Of a stretch of DNA of 64,000 bases, positions 19,076 to 29,312 are shown in pieces (position 1 is the first letter of the stretch; each line of letters opens with the position of its first letter). Made by a program: the position numbers and the translations under genes. Location: assembly GCA_023436775.1 (NCBI GenBank), contig JAEZHW010000045.1, positions 16,049 to 80,048 of the forward strand, in the 5' to 3' direction. This DNA is from Actinomycetes bacterium (GTDB lineage Bacteria > Actinomycetota > Actinomycetes > Actinomycetales > Microbacteriaceae). Under the pieces are notes generated by a model, which was not told the DNA's origin, did no database searches, and saw only the letters and a list, made by a program, of their open reading frames with translations.

Positions 19076-19110
19076 AGAGAGAAGACCGCCTTCATGGCGG
19101 TCTTCTCTCT
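19076..19110 (+). terminator. Long hairpin at the right island boundary
   Basis: AGAGAGAAGACCGCC (19076-19090) pairs perfectly with GGCGGTCTTCTCTCT (19096-19110), followed by TTG. It resembles the tRNA-Pro terminator at 14104-14146 in position relative to the flanking repeat, but no intact tRNA precedes it. Confidence 0.65.
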
Positions 19111-19113
19111 TTG

Positions 19114-19153
19114 TCGCGGTCGTCAGGCGGGCCCCTGATGCCCGAGGCTCCGA
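19114..19153 (+). repeat. Right direct repeat flanking the accessory island
   Basis: Copy of 14147-14187, starting TCGCGGTCGTCAGGCGGG and ending GAGGCTCCGA. It has the same orientation and the same position just after a terminator-like hairpin. It marks the likely junction with the two-component gene pair. Confidence 0.6.
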
Positions 19154-19189
19154 TCGCCCAAGCCGCCGATCAGCAACGCAGAAGCGCCT

Positions 19190-19828
19190 CTACGCCCCCA
19201 CAGGAGCCTCCAGCAGCCCGTCAGCGGCTGCTTGCTTGGTCAGTTCGTCTCGACGGCTCACAGAGCGTCCTAGCGCCCGGTACTTCTGCCGAACACGACG
19301 CAAGAAGGTCTTGGCCGTTTCGTACTGGACGCCCATCTTCTCGGCAACGTCCTGCAAGCTCAGTCCGGAGCCGTAGTAGTAAAGCGCCTGCCGCTCGGCC
19401 TGGCTCAGCTTCGGCACGCTGGGCGAGGCGGCCGGCGGGGCTCCGCCTTCGCGACCAATCGCCTCGCGGACCATGTCCATCATGCCTTCCATCGGCACGG
19501 TCTTTGAGATGAAGGCAAGCGCGCCGGCAGCGAGGGAGCGCTCCTTGGCGTGCCCGCCGACGCCGCCACTGAAGACGATGACATCGCTGCCTGCGGCTCG
19601 GCAGGTGCGGATGCGCGCCTCGAGGGCGATCGCATCGCCGAGTTGGAAGTCCATCAGCACCAGTTCGGCCGGGAATGCTGGCGAGTGCACCAGCGCGGGC
19701 CAGGTGGTTGCTGCAGCCACAACCGTGAAGTCTGGCGCGTAGGCACCGATCCACTCCACCATGCTCTCGAGGAGCATTGCGTGGTCATCGACAATTGCGA
19801 GTCGTACTGGTGCTTGCACCGGCGTCAC
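19190..19828 (-). CDS. NarL/LuxR-type response regulator
   Basis: 212 residues: a receiver domain with acidic pair Asp14-Asp15, phospho-acceptor Asp60 (LVLMDFQ), conserved Ser in VIVFSGG and Lys109 (FISKT). Then comes a linker and a LuxR-like HTH at about 143-190 (LSQAERQALYYYGSGLSLQD ... TAKTFLRRVRQKY). The HTH start is atypical of classic GerE, but the layout is standard. The start codon overlaps the kinase stop (ATGA), so both are made from one mRNA. Targets are unknown; the neighbouring exporter island is a candidate. Confidence 0.9.
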   Translation of the reverse strand: MTPVQAPVRLAIVDDHAMLLESMVEWIGAYAPDFTVVAAATTWPALVHSPAFPAELVLMDFQLGDAIALEARIRTCRAAGSDVIVFSGGVGGHAKERSLAAGALAFISKTVPMEGMMDMVREAIGREGGAPPAASPSVPKLSQAERQALYYYGSGLSLQDVAEKMGVQYETAKTFLRRVRQKYRALGRSVSRRDELTKQAAADGLLEAPVGA

Positions 19829-22203
19829 CTCCCACTTGCGTCGTCTGCGCCGAACCGAAACCGGACCTCCAGCATAGGTCGGTCGAATCGCCAGACGAGA
19901 TCTTGGACTTGGGAATGGAGCGCGAGAAAGGTCGCGCTGTTTCGGGTCGCAAGGCGCGCCGTCGGCTCATCGACTTCGACGCGCACCTGCACAGCGGTCT
20001 CCCGCGGCGAGACCGGCAGGATACTCACCTGGAAGGTGTCCTTCCGAACCGCGGGATCGGCGAACAGCACCCGCAAACACACCGCGACGGCGGTGCGCTG
20101 CGAGGCAGTCAGCCACATGGTGCGATTCTCCGGGTCGGCAGCGTCCGCGGCCTCCACCGCGTTTGTGTAGCCGAGCTCGGTGAAGAGTTCGACCAGGAAC
20201 CGGTCCTGGGCGATCTCGAGCAGCCGCTCTCGCAGATCCTGCGCCAGGTGCAGGGCGTACGCCTGGCGCTCGGAGGTCAGTTCTTCGCCAGCGGCGATGC
20301 TGAGCAGAAAGGGGGCCACCCGCTCGTAGAGCATGGGCCGCCACCGGTCCTGGACGACGCGGCGGGCCGCCTCGACGAACTCGGTGGATTCGCGAGCGGC
20401 GCGCACCGCCTCCCGCTGCCAGTGCCGGGCCGCGATCACCGTCGCCGCGGCGAAAGCGGCGCTCGAGAGCCCGAGCACGGTGATCGGGTAGGCGGCAAAC
20501 AGGCCGCTGGCCAGAGCGGTGTCGGTGATGACGCCACCGGCCCGGGTCAGCGAGGCGGACTCCGCCAGGTACACGGTAACAATGCCGACGAGCAGTGTCT
20601 CGACTGCGGTGTGCAGGGGTGGCCGGAATGCGGCTGCAGCGAACAGCAGCAGGCCGGCGCTGATCGGTGCCCAACTGAGTCCCTCGACAAACGGGGTGCG
20701 GGTGGGGTCCACCATGGCCAAGATGACGGCCGCCAGCGCTGCCCCGGCTACGAGCAGATGCTTCCCGGTGCTGTATGGCCCATACCGGGCACTCGAACAC
20801 ACCAACAGCACGGCCCCAGCGATCGCGAAACAGAGCACCGAGAGCCACGCCAACGGTCCGGCTCGGAGCACTCCGTGGAACAGCAGCGAGACCACCGGCA
20901 CGGCAACGGCGATGATGACAGCAATCACGGAGATCGGCCAGTGCAGCACAGTGCCAACCGGGTCGAGGCGCTGCACGGTCTCGGCGATTCGGGCCACGGT
21001 GCGGTTCTTCTGCACGGGCAGTCGCAGCAGCACCAGGGTGCCAGCACCCGGCGAGGACCAGACCCGGACGCGACCCCCGACCGAGGCGATGCGCCGCTCG
21101 ATCGAGTGCCGCAGTCCGATCCGGTCTGCGGCCACCATATCGACGCTGAAGCCTTTGCCTTCGTCGACGACGCCGATGATCACCTCGTCTCCGCTCAGGT
21201 TGAGGCTGATCTCGGCGCGCTGGGTGCCAGCGTGCCGCTGCACATTCGCCAAACACTGGCGAACCGCCAAGCCGACGGCGTGGTCGGCGGCCGGGCTCAG
21301 GCCCGCGATGATGTGGGTCTGGCCGGTGACGTCAATGACGAGGCCTTTGCGTTGCCATTCGGCGATGGCTTGGAACAGCCCGGAACTGAGCCACCGCTCT
21401 TCCTCGTCGGCGTGTTCGGCGGGGTCGGCGTGCACGTGCGCCCCGATCCAGCGACCGGATTCGATGTCCGCGGCCTCGAGGCCTGCTGCCTCGCGCAGGG
21501 TGGGGCGCACCGGGCCGGTCTTGGAGTGACCGATCGCCAGTAATGTCCCGAGCACGGTGTCGTGCAGCGAGCCGACCACCTTGGCCTGCACGTCCTCGAC
21601 CGCCTGCCGCCAGTGCTCGGCCGCCCGCATCTGGCCGATCTGGCTGGTCGGCTTCGGCAGGGCTTGACCACGGTGCGAGGGCTGGCTGTTGAAGCTGACC
21701 GCGAAGAAGTGCAGCGCCAGCAGCAGGGTGACCGCGTCGATGCGGAGTGGGAACCCCTGCTGGAATGCCACCAACACGATCGTCGCCTCGCACAGCAGCA
21801 GCACCGTCACCAGGGTGACCCGAGTGGCCACCGCGCTGCGGGCGACAACGCCCAGCATCAGGGCGGCAAGCTTCATCATCGTCAGCAACGCCTCGTCCCA
21901 CCACGGGGCGCCACTTTGTCGTGGCAGTTCGTAGGCGATCGCAGCGATCCCGGGCACGACCAGCAGGATGGCCAGCGGGATGATCACCCCGAATCGTTCT
22001 CGCATGAAGTGTGGTGCGAGGGTGGCGACCGATACCAGGACGAACCCGCACCATGCCAACCAGAGTGGGCGATCGGCCAGTGCCTGGAAACCGATCATCA
22101 GCACGAGCGCGAAGATCAGGGTAATGACGACGAAGCTGACCGCTCGGGCGGTTCGGGCGCGCAGCAGGAATCGCGCACCGATGTCACCCGGCATGCCCGC
22201 CAT
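19825..22203 (-). CDS. Membrane histidine kinase with two transmembrane/kinase-like modules
   Basis: 792 residues, about twice the size of a usual NarL-partner kinase. The first module has six or so N-terminal helices (about 20-172), a HisKA_3-type His box GSLHDTVLG (His214), and an HATPase with the N box LANVQRHA (Asn320), VDEGKGFS (Asp347) and GGRVRVWSSPGAG. A second set of helices follows (about 420-595), then a cytoplasmic region with a helical dimerisation-like stretch (about 645-675) and a beta-rich degenerate ATPase-like end without recognisable N or G boxes. Translationally coupled to the response regulator. Sensor input unknown. Confidence 0.85.
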   Translation of the reverse strand: MAGMPGDIGARFLLRARTARAVSFVVITLIFALVLMIGFQALADRPLWLAWCGFVLVSVATLAPHFMRERFGVIIPLAILLVVPGIAAIAYELPRQSGAPWWDEALLTMMKLAALMLGVVARSAVATRVTLVTVLLLCEATIVLVAFQQGFPLRIDAVTLLLALHFFAVSFNSQPSHRGQALPKPTSQIGQMRAAEHWRQAVEDVQAKVVGSLHDTVLGTLLAIGHSKTGPVRPTLREAAGLEAADIESGRWIGAHVHADPAEHADEEERWLSSGLFQAIAEWQRKGLVIDVTGQTHIIAGLSPAADHAVGLAVRQCLANVQRHAGTQRAEISLNLSGDEVIIGVVDEGKGFSVDMVAADRIGLRHSIERRIASVGGRVRVWSSPGAGTLVLLRLPVQKNRTVARIAETVQRLDPVGTVLHWPISVIAVIIAVAVPVVSLLFHGVLRAGPLAWLSVLCFAIAGAVLLVCSSARYGPYSTGKHLLVAGAALAAVILAMVDPTRTPFVEGLSWAPISAGLLLFAAAAFRPPLHTAVETLLVGIVTVYLAESASLTRAGGVITDTALASGLFAAYPITVLGLSSAAFAAATVIAARHWQREAVRAARESTEFVEAARRVVQDRWRPMLYERVAPFLLSIAAGEELTSERQAYALHLAQDLRERLLEIAQDRFLVELFTELGYTNAVEAADAADPENRTMWLTASQRTAVAVCLRVLFADPAVRKDTFQVSILPVSPRETAVQVRVEVDEPTARLATRNSATFLALHSQVQDLVWRFDRPMLEVRFRFGADDASGR

Positions 22204-22340
22204 GTTCGCGCCCTACTCTCGTCGAATCGGGGCACTGCGGCCCCATGGCCTGCACGTCGAAGTGTCGGCGGTGCCCTGCCCCCGTTGGCAACCGGACAGA
22301 GTCAGTCTCTCGAAAAATCCTGGAAATGCACACCAGGTGG

Positions 22341-22375
22341 CTGCGGGGAACACTCACACCACCTGCGGGGAACAC
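22341..22375. repeat. Two direct copies of CTGCGGGGAACAC upstream of the kinase gene
   Basis: Copies at 22341-22353 and 22363-22375, 22 bases apart (about two helical turns), 138-172 bases upstream of the kinase start. Spacing on one DNA face suggests a regulator-binding site, possibly autoregulation. The rest of 22204-22454 shows no gene. Confidence 0.5.
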
Positions 22376-22454
22376 CTAGGTGGATCGCCAAAATGACGCC
22401 CATGCACCGCGCTGTGCGCCCAGATTTCATCCGAACTCGTGTCAGAAACAGCAT

Positions 22455-22482
22455 CGGCACCCGAACCGGTGGTCGGGTGCCG
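22455..22482 (-). terminator. mqo terminator
   Basis: CGGCACCCGA (22455-22464) pairs with TCGGGTGCCG (22473-22482). It lies 12 bases after the mqo stop on the minus strand, followed by a loosely T-rich stretch. Confidence 0.75.
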
Positions 22483-22494
22483 TTGCGGCTCGAA

Positions 22495-23973
22495 TTATTC
22501 GATACCGAGGACGCTGGCGGTGTCTTTGAGTACCTTTGCTGCCAGCTTGGGATCGGCGCTCAACTGCGTGCCGTAGCTCGGCACCATCTGCTGCAGCGTC
22601 GGCTTCCAGGCCTCAATCTTCTCCGGGAAGCACTGCTCGAGCACGCTCAACATGATCGGGGCTGCCGTGGAAGCACCCGGCGAGGCGCCCAGGAGACCAG
22701 CGATGGTGCCGTCGGAGGCGGCCACGATCTCGGTGCCGAACTGCAGCACACCACCCCCCTTGCCGCGCTTGATCACCTGCACGCGCTGGCCAGCCGTGAT
22801 GAGATCCCAATCGCCAATCTCGGCCTTGGGGAAGTATTCCTGCAGCGACTGGAACTTCTTATCCTTGCTCGCGATGAGCTCCCTGAACAGGTAGGCAAGC
22901 AGGCCATCAAACATGGTCTTGAAGCCAACCGAGATCATCGGGATCAGGTTGCCAAAACGGATCGTGCTGAACAGGTCCAGCAGCGTGCCCTGCTTCAGGA
23001 AGCGCGGGGTGAACCCGGCGTAGGGGCCGAACAGCAGCGACTTCCCGCCGTCGACGACACGGGCGTCCAGGTGCGGCACCGACATTGGCGGAGCGCCCAC
23101 GGCGGCCTTGCCATAGACCTTCGCGTGGTGCTGGGCGACGACTTCGGGGCGTGTGGTCTTGAGGAACTGGCCCGAGACCGGGAAGCCACCGTAGCCACGG
23201 ATTTCCTTGATCCGGCTCGACTGCAGCAGGCGCAGTGCGCCACCACCGGCACCGACGAAGACGAAGCGAGCGTCCAGGGTGCGCTGGTACCGGCCGAGGC
23301 CACGCAGCGTGATCCGCCAGTGGCCGCCGCGGCGGCGCACCTTGACGACCTCGTGCTCGAAGCGGGTCTCCATGCCGGCCTGGATCAGCGCGTCAACCAA
23401 CTGACGGGTGAGCGAACCGAAGTTGACGTCCGTACCAGCCGGGTGGAAGGTCGCTGCGACCTTCTCTTTGCCGCGGCCCTGCATCACCAACGGTGCCCAA
23501 GCACGAATCTGTGCCGGGTCTTCGGAGTATTCTAGGCCCTGGAACAGCGGGTGGTCCTTGAGGACTTCGTGACGACGACGCAGGTAGTCAACATCCGCCT
23601 CGCCACGCACAAAACTCATGTGCGGCGTGCGGGTGATGAAGGTCGAAGGGTCCTTGATGGCACCGGTGTTGACCAGGTGCGCCCAGAACTGGCGCGAGAC
23701 CTGGAACTGCTCGTTCACCTTGACCGCAGTCGCGGTCTGAATCGTGCCGTCGGCGGCCTGCGGGGTGTAGTTCAACTCGCACAGAGCACTGTGGCCGGTG
23801 CCGGCATTGTTCCAAGCGTTCGACGATTCGAGCGCCGGGGCGGGCAGGCGGTCAACCATCGCCAAGCGCCAGTCCGGTTCGAGCTGGTGCAGCAGCGTTG
23901 CCAGGGTGGCGCTCATCACGCCAGCGCCGAGGAAAACGGCGTCGTAGACAGGGGTTTCAGGCGTGGTGGTCAC
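22495..23973 (-). CDS. mqo: Malate:quinone oxidoreductase
   Basis: 492 residues, the normal length. A membrane-peripheral FAD enzyme that oxidises malate to oxaloacetate and passes electrons to quinone. The FAD-binding N-terminus reads YDAVFLGAGVMSATLA, followed by SSNAWNNAGTGHSALCELNYTP, the hallmark block of Mqo. FVFVGAGGGALRLLQ and GASPGASTAAPIML are further family blocks. The GTG start at 23973 (MTTTPETP) has only a weak ribosome site. Monocistronic, bounded by terminators on both sides. Confidence 0.97.
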   Translation of the reverse strand: MTTTPETPVYDAVFLGAGVMSATLATLLHQLEPDWRLAMVDRLPAPALESSNAWNNAGTGHSALCELNYTPQAADGTIQTATAVKVNEQFQVSRQFWAHLVNTGAIKDPSTFITRTPHMSFVRGEADVDYLRRRHEVLKDHPLFQGLEYSEDPAQIRAWAPLVMQGRGKEKVAATFHPAGTDVNFGSLTRQLVDALIQAGMETRFEHEVVKVRRRGGHWRITLRGLGRYQRTLDARFVFVGAGGGALRLLQSSRIKEIRGYGGFPVSGQFLKTTRPEVVAQHHAKVYGKAAVGAPPMSVPHLDARVVDGGKSLLFGPYAGFTPRFLKQGTLLDLFSTIRFGNLIPMISVGFKTMFDGLLAYLFRELIASKDKKFQSLQEYFPKAEIGDWDLITAGQRVQVIKRGKGGGVLQFGTEIVAASDGTIAGLLGASPGASTAAPIMLSVLEQCFPEKIEAWKPTLQQMVPSYGTQLSADPKLAAKVLKDTASVLGIE

Positions 23974-24018
23974 CCGAGAATTCTACCGCCGCTGTCTGAA
24001 CGCCCCGGCCACAGCACG

Positions 24019-24058
24019 GAAGCGCTGTCCGGGACATGCAAGCCCCGGACAGCGCTTC
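24019..24058 (-). terminator. asd terminator
   Basis: GAAGCGCTGTCCGGG (24019-24033) pairs with CCCGGACAGCGCTTC (24044-24058): a 15-base-pair perfect stem ten bases after the asd stop, between asd and mqo. Confidence 0.85.
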
Positions 24059-24067
24059 GCTGCATGC

Positions 24068-25126
<1,059 letters not shown>

Positions 25127-25240
25127 TCAACGAGTGGGTACCACGAAGGTACGGGTGAACGGTCAACATTACCGCCACAAACTGGGCCCTGGCAGGTGGC
25201 AGTGCAGCTGCGGCGAGGCCGCAGTGCCGTGCGGACGGAT

Positions 25241-25759
25241 CTAGCGGCCGGTGCCGGCGTAGACGACCGCGTCGTCCGCGCCGTCCAGGCCGAAGGCCGT
25301 GTGCACGGCGCGGGCAGCCTTCGCGAGGTCCTCGGCGCGAGTGGCCACCGAGATGCGGATCTCGCTGGTGGTGATCATCTCGATATTGATGCCGGCCTCG
25401 AACAGGGCGGTGAACAGCTTGGCCGACACACCGGCGCTCGAGCGCATGCCCGCACCGACGACGGCGAGCTTGCCAATTTCCGGGTCGTAGCGCAGCTCGG
25501 CGAAACCCACCTCGTCCTTGGCCGCTTCCAGCACCTCGATGACCTTGTCGCCGTCGGCGGCCGGAATCGTGAACGAGATGTCGGTCAGGCCCGGCACCGA
25601 GGCCGAGACGTTCTGCACGATCATGTCCACGTTGGCCTCAGCCTTGGCCACGATCGTGAAGACCTGAGCCGCCTTGCCGGGCACGTCGGGAATCCCGACG
25701 ACGGTGACCTTTGCCTCGCCCAGTTCGGTGGCGAGACCGGTGATAATCGGCTGCTCCAT
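25241..25759 (-). CDS. Aspartokinase beta subunit (in-frame internal start)
   Basis: 172-residue ACT-domain-only product predicted from the ATG at 25759, preceded by GAGGAGGG and the spacer AGCCGCC. The position matches the alpha/beta arrangement known for actinobacterial lysC. Expression is inferred from the strong internal ribosome site. Confidence 0.7.
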   Translation of the reverse strand: MEQPIITGLATELGEAKVTVVGIPDVPGKAAQVFTIVAKAEANVDMIVQNVSASVPGLTDISFTIPAADGDKVIEVLEAAKDEVGFAELRYDPEIGKLAVVGAGMRSSAGVSAKLFTALFEAGINIEMITTSEIRISVATRAEDLAKAARAVHTAFGLDGADDAVVYAGTGR

Positions 25760-26509
25760 GGCGGCTCCCTCCTCGGGATTGGTGACCAGAGTGCCCTCGT
25801 TCATGCTGAACGAGGAGCGAACCCGCAGCGGCACCCCGTGCCGGCGAGCGTATTCGACCGCGCGCAAGTGCAGGACCTTGGCGCCAGCAGCGGCCAGTTC
25901 CAACATCTCCTCGGCGGTGATGGTGTCGATCTTGTGCGCCTTCGGCACCACGCGCGGGTCCGCGGTGTAGATGCCGTCAACGTCGGTGTAGATCTCGCAG
26001 ACGTCGGCCTTCAATGCTGCGGCGAGCGCCACAGCGGTCGTGTCCGAGCCGCCACGACCCAGCGTGGTGATGTCGCCAGTGTCGCGGTTGAAGCCCTGGA
26101 AGCCGGCGACGATGGCGATGGCGCCGTCATCGAGCGCCTCGCGCACGCGGCGCGGGGTGACCTTCTCGATGCGGGCGGCACCGTGCTTGGCATCGGTTTC
26201 CATACCGGCCTGCGAGCCGGTGAAGGAGCGGGCGTCGTAGCCGAGGTCCTTGATGGCCATTGCCAGCACCGCCATCGAGATGCGCTCGCCGGCGGTGAGG
26301 AGCATGTCGAGTTCGCGGGGGGCCGGGGCCTTGGTGGTGACCGCGGTCGCCAGGTCGATCAGGTCGTCGGTGGTATCGCCCATGGCCGAAACGACCACGA
26401 CAACGTCATTGCCGGCCAACTTGGTGTCGACAATGCGGGTCGCGACGCGCTTGATGCTGTCAGCATCGGCGACCGACGACCCGCCGAACTTCTGCACGAT
26501 CAAGCTCAC
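25241..26509 (-). CDS. lysC: Aspartokinase (alpha subunit; beta subunit from an internal start)
   Basis: 422 residues. Phosphorylates aspartate, the first step of the lysine/threonine/methionine pathway. The kinase domain begins [18 protein letters not shown] and includes [16 protein letters not shown]; two ACT domains follow (about 265-335 and 345-415). An internal ATG at 25759 with GAGGAGGG nine bases upstream, encoding [20 protein letters not shown], matches the known internal start of the beta subunit in corynebacteria. The alpha2beta2 enzyme of that group is feedback-inhibited by lysine plus threonine; the same is expected here. Confidence 0.97.
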   Translation of the reverse strand: MSLIVQKFGGSSVADADSIKRVATRIVDTKLAGNDVVVVVSAMGDTTDDLIDLATAVTTKAPAPRELDMLLTAGERISMAVLAMAIKDLGYDARSFTGSQAGMETDAKHGAARIEKVTPRRVREALDDGAIAIVAGFQGFNRDTGDITTLGRGGSDTTAVALAAALKADVCEIYTDVDGIYTADPRVVPKAHKIDTITAEEMLELAAAGAKVLHLRAVEYARRHGVPLRVRSSFSMNEGTLVTNPEEGAAMEQPIITGLATELGEAKVTVVGIPDVPGKAAQVFTIVAKAEANVDMIVQNVSASVPGLTDISFTIPAADGDKVIEVLEAAKDEVGFAELRYDPEIGKLAVVGAGMRSSAGVSAKLFTALFEAGINIEMITTSEIRISVATRAEDLAKAARAVHTAFGLDGADDAVVYAGTGR

Positions 26510-26640
26510 AGTGTTACTCCTGGCGGATTGAGTGGGCGAATGCCCCCAGTGATTCTAGTGCAGCGAGGGTGGTGAAATGCCAACTGAGCCTCGGAATCAA
26601 CGCCTCCGCAAACCCTGAAATTCCGGCCTAGGCTGAAGGG

Positions 26641-27477
26641 GTGAGTGAGCAGCGAGGCGACGAGTTGAATTCCGCGACCCTGCGGGTGGCGGCGGCACAG
26701 TTCCGGCCTGGCAAGGATGCGGCCGCGAACCGGGCTGCGGTGACCGCATTTGCCGAGGACGCACTCGCTCAGGGCGCTCGCCTCGTGGCCTTCCCTGAGT
26801 ACTCCAGCGCCTTCGACCTGCCCTTCTCGCCCGAGCTGGTAGCCCTGGCGGAACCGCTCGACGGCCCCTATGTGTCACACCTGATCGCCGAGGCGGATCG
26901 GCTCGGGATCGCGATCGTCTCGGGCATGCTCGAGGTCAGCGGCGAGGCCAACAAGTTCCGCAACACCGTGGTGGCGGTGCTGCCGGGTCAGGGCGTGGTC
27001 GCGACCTACCGCAAGCAGCACCTCTACGACGCCTTCGGCGCGAAGGAGAGCGACTGGGTGGTGCCGGGCGACCTCACCGCTCCCGAAGTGTTCGAGCTCG
27101 ACGGCGTAACGGTCGGACTGCAGACCTGCTACGACCTGCGCTTCCCGGAGGCCACGCGGCAACTCGTGGACGCGGGCGCTGAGCTGGTGCTCGTGCCGGC
27201 GCAGTGGGTGCCGGGGCCGGCGAAGGAACACCACTGGCGCACGCTGGCCACCGCCCGCGCGATCGAGAACACGGTGTATCTGCTGGCGGCCGACCAGGCC
27301 GCCCCGGCGGGCATCGGCTGCTCGCTCGTGGTCTCCCCCGCTGGCGAGACGTTGGCTGACCTGGGGGACGAGCCCGGCCTCGCCGTGGCCACCATCGAGC
27401 GCGCAGAACTGGATCGAGTGCGCTCGGTGAACCCGGCGCTGCAGTTGCGTCGGTACCGGGTCAGCCCGGCCGAATAG
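26641..27477 (+). CDS. Carbon-nitrogen hydrolase (nitrilase superfamily)
   Basis: 278 residues with the Glu-Lys-Cys catalytic triad: Glu53 in FPEYS, Lys125 in YRKQHLYD and Cys163 in LQTCYDLRFPE. The latter resembles the Nit/deaminated-glutathione amidase branch, but the exact substrate cannot be assigned. The GTG at 26641 is the first codon of the frame and precedes the LRVAAAQF strand by 13 residues. It stands alone on the plus strand between lysC and the convergent aminotransferase gene. Confidence 0.88.
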   Translation: MSEQRGDELNSATLRVAAAQFRPGKDAAANRAAVTAFAEDALAQGARLVAFPEYSSAFDLPFSPELVALAEPLDGPYVSHLIAEADRLGIAIVSGMLEVSGEANKFRNTVVAVLPGQGVVATYRKQHLYDAFGAKESDWVVPGDLTAPEVFELDGVTVGLQTCYDLRFPEATRQLVDAGAELVLVPAQWVPGPAKEHHWRTLATARAIENTVYLLAADQAAPAGIGCSLVVSPAGETLADLGDEPGLAVATIERAELDRVRSVNPALQLRRYRVSPAE

Positions 27478-27494
27478 CGCGAGGCGGCAGCCGC

Positions 27495-28688
27495 CTACTT
27501 CCGCAGCGTCGCCAGCCGCTCGACCGCGGCCGCGATCACGTCGGTGCGCTTACAGAAGGCGAAGCGCACGAGCGTGCGATAGTGCTCCTTCTCGGACTCA
27601 CGCACGAAGGCAGTCACGGGGATCGCCGCAACGCCCACCTGTTCCGGAAGCGACCGGCAGAACTCGACCGCATCGGTGGCACCGAGCGGGGCGGCATCCG
27701 CGACCACGAAGTAGGTGGCGCTCGGCACGGCGACCGTCAGGCCTGCGTGCTCGAGACCAGCCACCAGCAGATCGCGCTTGGACTGCAGGGTGGCGGCGGC
27801 CTCGTAGTAGTAGGCGTCGCTGAGCCCGAGACCCGCCGCGACGGCCGGTTGGAAGGGGCCACCGTTGACGTAGGTGAGGAACTGCTTGACGGTCAGCACG
27901 GCTGTCACCAGTTCCGCCGGGGCCGTGATCCAGCCGATCTTCCAGCCGGTCACCGCAAAGGTCTTCCCCGCCGAGGACACCGAGATGGTGCGTTCCCGAG
28001 CGCCCGGCATGGTCGCGAAGGGCACGTGCTGTACGCCGAAGGTGAGGTGTTCGTAGACCTCGTCGGCGAGGATGATCGCGTCGTGCTGGGTGGCGAGTTC
28101 GACGATGAGGCTGCGGGCCTGCTCGTGCAGCATCGCGCCGGTGGGGTTGTGCGGGTTGTTGACCAGGATCACGCGCGTCCGGTCGGTGACGGCCGCACGC
28201 AGCGTCGCCTCGTCCGGGGTGAAGTCCGGCCAGCGCAGCGGCACCGGCACCAGAGTGCCGCCCGCGAGCGCCACCAGGCCCGCGTAGGCGTCGTAGTAGG
28301 GCTCGAGCACGACGACTTCGTCGCCCGGGCGCACGAAGGCCAGCAACGAGGCGGCGAGCGCCTCGGTAGCCCCCGCGGTGACCAGCACCTCGGTGGCCGG
28401 GTCGTAGTGCAGGCCGTACCAACGCTCCTGGTGGGCAGCGACCGCATCCAGCAGCACCGGCACGCCGCGGCCCGGCGGGTACTGGTTGTAGCCCAAGCCG
28501 ATCGCGTCCTGGGCAGCCTTCAGCACCAGGTCCGAGCCGTCCTCGTCCGGGAAGCCTTGCCCCAGGTTGATGGCGTTGTGGCGCACTGCCAGGCCGCTCA
28601 TCTCGGCAAAGATACTGGCGGCGACGGATCCATCCGCGCCCAACAGTCCTGCTCCCTGGGCGGTGCGTAGCCAGGGCGCCATATTCAT
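27495..28688 (-). CDS. Class I/II pyridoxal-phosphate aminotransferase
   Basis: 397 residues. The fold-type I motifs are present: NLGQGFPDEDG near the N-terminus, NNPHNPTGAM, ILADEVYEHLTF and the PLP Lys in ISVSSAGKTFAVTGWKIGW. It resembles the KAT/ArcT-like branch (kynurenine or glutamine-oxoacid transaminases, sometimes annotated N-succinyldiaminopimelate aminotransferase); substrate unresolved. The ATG at 28688 is chosen because a longer frame starting with TTG at 28739 would run into recR. A partner of the nearby nitrilase (omega-amidase-like) in 2-oxo acid salvage is possible. Confidence 0.9.
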   Translation of the reverse strand: MNMAPWLRTAQGAGLLGADGSVAASIFAEMSGLAVRHNAINLGQGFPDEDGSDLVLKAAQDAIGLGYNQYPPGRGVPVLLDAVAAHQERWYGLHYDPATEVLVTAGATEALAASLLAFVRPGDEVVVLEPYYDAYAGLVALAGGTLVPVPLRWPDFTPDEATLRAAVTDRTRVILVNNPHNPTGAMLHEQARSLIVELATQHDAIILADEVYEHLTFGVQHVPFATMPGARERTISVSSAGKTFAVTGWKIGWITAPAELVTAVLTVKQFLTYVNGGPFQPAVAAGLGLSDAYYYEAAATLQSKRDLLVAGLEHAGLTVAVPSATYFVVADAAPLGATDAVEFCRSLPEQVGVAAIPVTAFVRESEKEHYRTLVRFAFCKRTDVIAAAVERLATLRK

Positions 28689-28713
28689 GTCCACAGCAGT
28701 GTTCCCGTACGAC

Positions 28714-29310
28714 TTAGCCAAGTTCTCGTCGGCCTTCAAAGGCCCGACCTAGCGTAACCTCATCGGCGTACTCCAGATCGCCACCGACCGGCAGGCCAGA
28801 CGCGAGGCGGGTCACCTTCACCCCGATCGCGAGCAGCTGCCGAGACAGGTACGCCGCGGTCGCTTCCCCCTCGACGTTCGGGTTGGTGGCGAGGATCACT
28901 TCCTGCACCTTGCCGTCAGAGAGTCGGCCGAGCAGTTGGCGGATGCGCAACTGGTCCGGACCGATGCCGTTGATCGGACTGATGGCGCCGCCAAGCACGT
29001 GGTACTTGCCGCGGTATTCGCGGGTGCGTTCGATGGCGGCCACGTCCTGCGCCTGTTCGACGACACAGAGCACGTCCTCGCGGCGGCGCAGGTCCGAGCA
29101 AATCCCGCAGAGCGTCGACTCGGACAGGTTGCCGCATTCCTCGCAGAAGCGAACCCGCTCACGCACCTCGGACAGCACGCTGGCCAGCCGGCCGATGTCG
29201 ATCCGCTCATCCTGAATGATGTGCAGCGCGATCCGCTGCGCCGACTTCGGACCGATCCCGGGAAGCTTGCCCAGCTCGTCGATCAGTTCTTGGACGATGC
29301 CATCAAACAC
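28714..29310 (-). CDS. recR: Recombination mediator RecR
   Basis: 198 residues, full length. Contains the HhH region ([19 protein letters not shown]), a C4 zinc finger (RFCEECGNL ... TLCGICSD), a Toprim domain ([15 protein letters not shown]) and a C-terminal [15 protein letters not shown] block. With RecF and RecO it loads RecA on gapped DNA. The GTG start at 29310 lies two bases after the dnaX stop, the usual dnaX-recR pairing. Confidence 0.97.
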   Translation of the reverse strand: MFDGIVQELIDELGKLPGIGPKSAQRIALHIIQDERIDIGRLASVLSEVRERVRFCEECGNLSESTLCGICSDLRRREDVLCVVEQAQDVAAIERTREYRGKYHVLGGAISPINGIGPDQLRIRQLLGRLSDGKVQEVILATNPNVEGEATAAYLSRQLLAIGVKVTRLASGLPVGGDLEYADEVTLGRAFEGRRELG

Positions 29311-29312
29311 GC

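Noticed and set aside
14147..19153. Prophage or integrative element
   Set aside because: No integrase, phage structural or replication genes; only flanking repeats and an HTH protein.
28689..28739. Longer aminotransferase start (TTG at 28739)
   Set aside because: It would overlap recR and has no ribosome site; the ATG at 28688 gives normal length.
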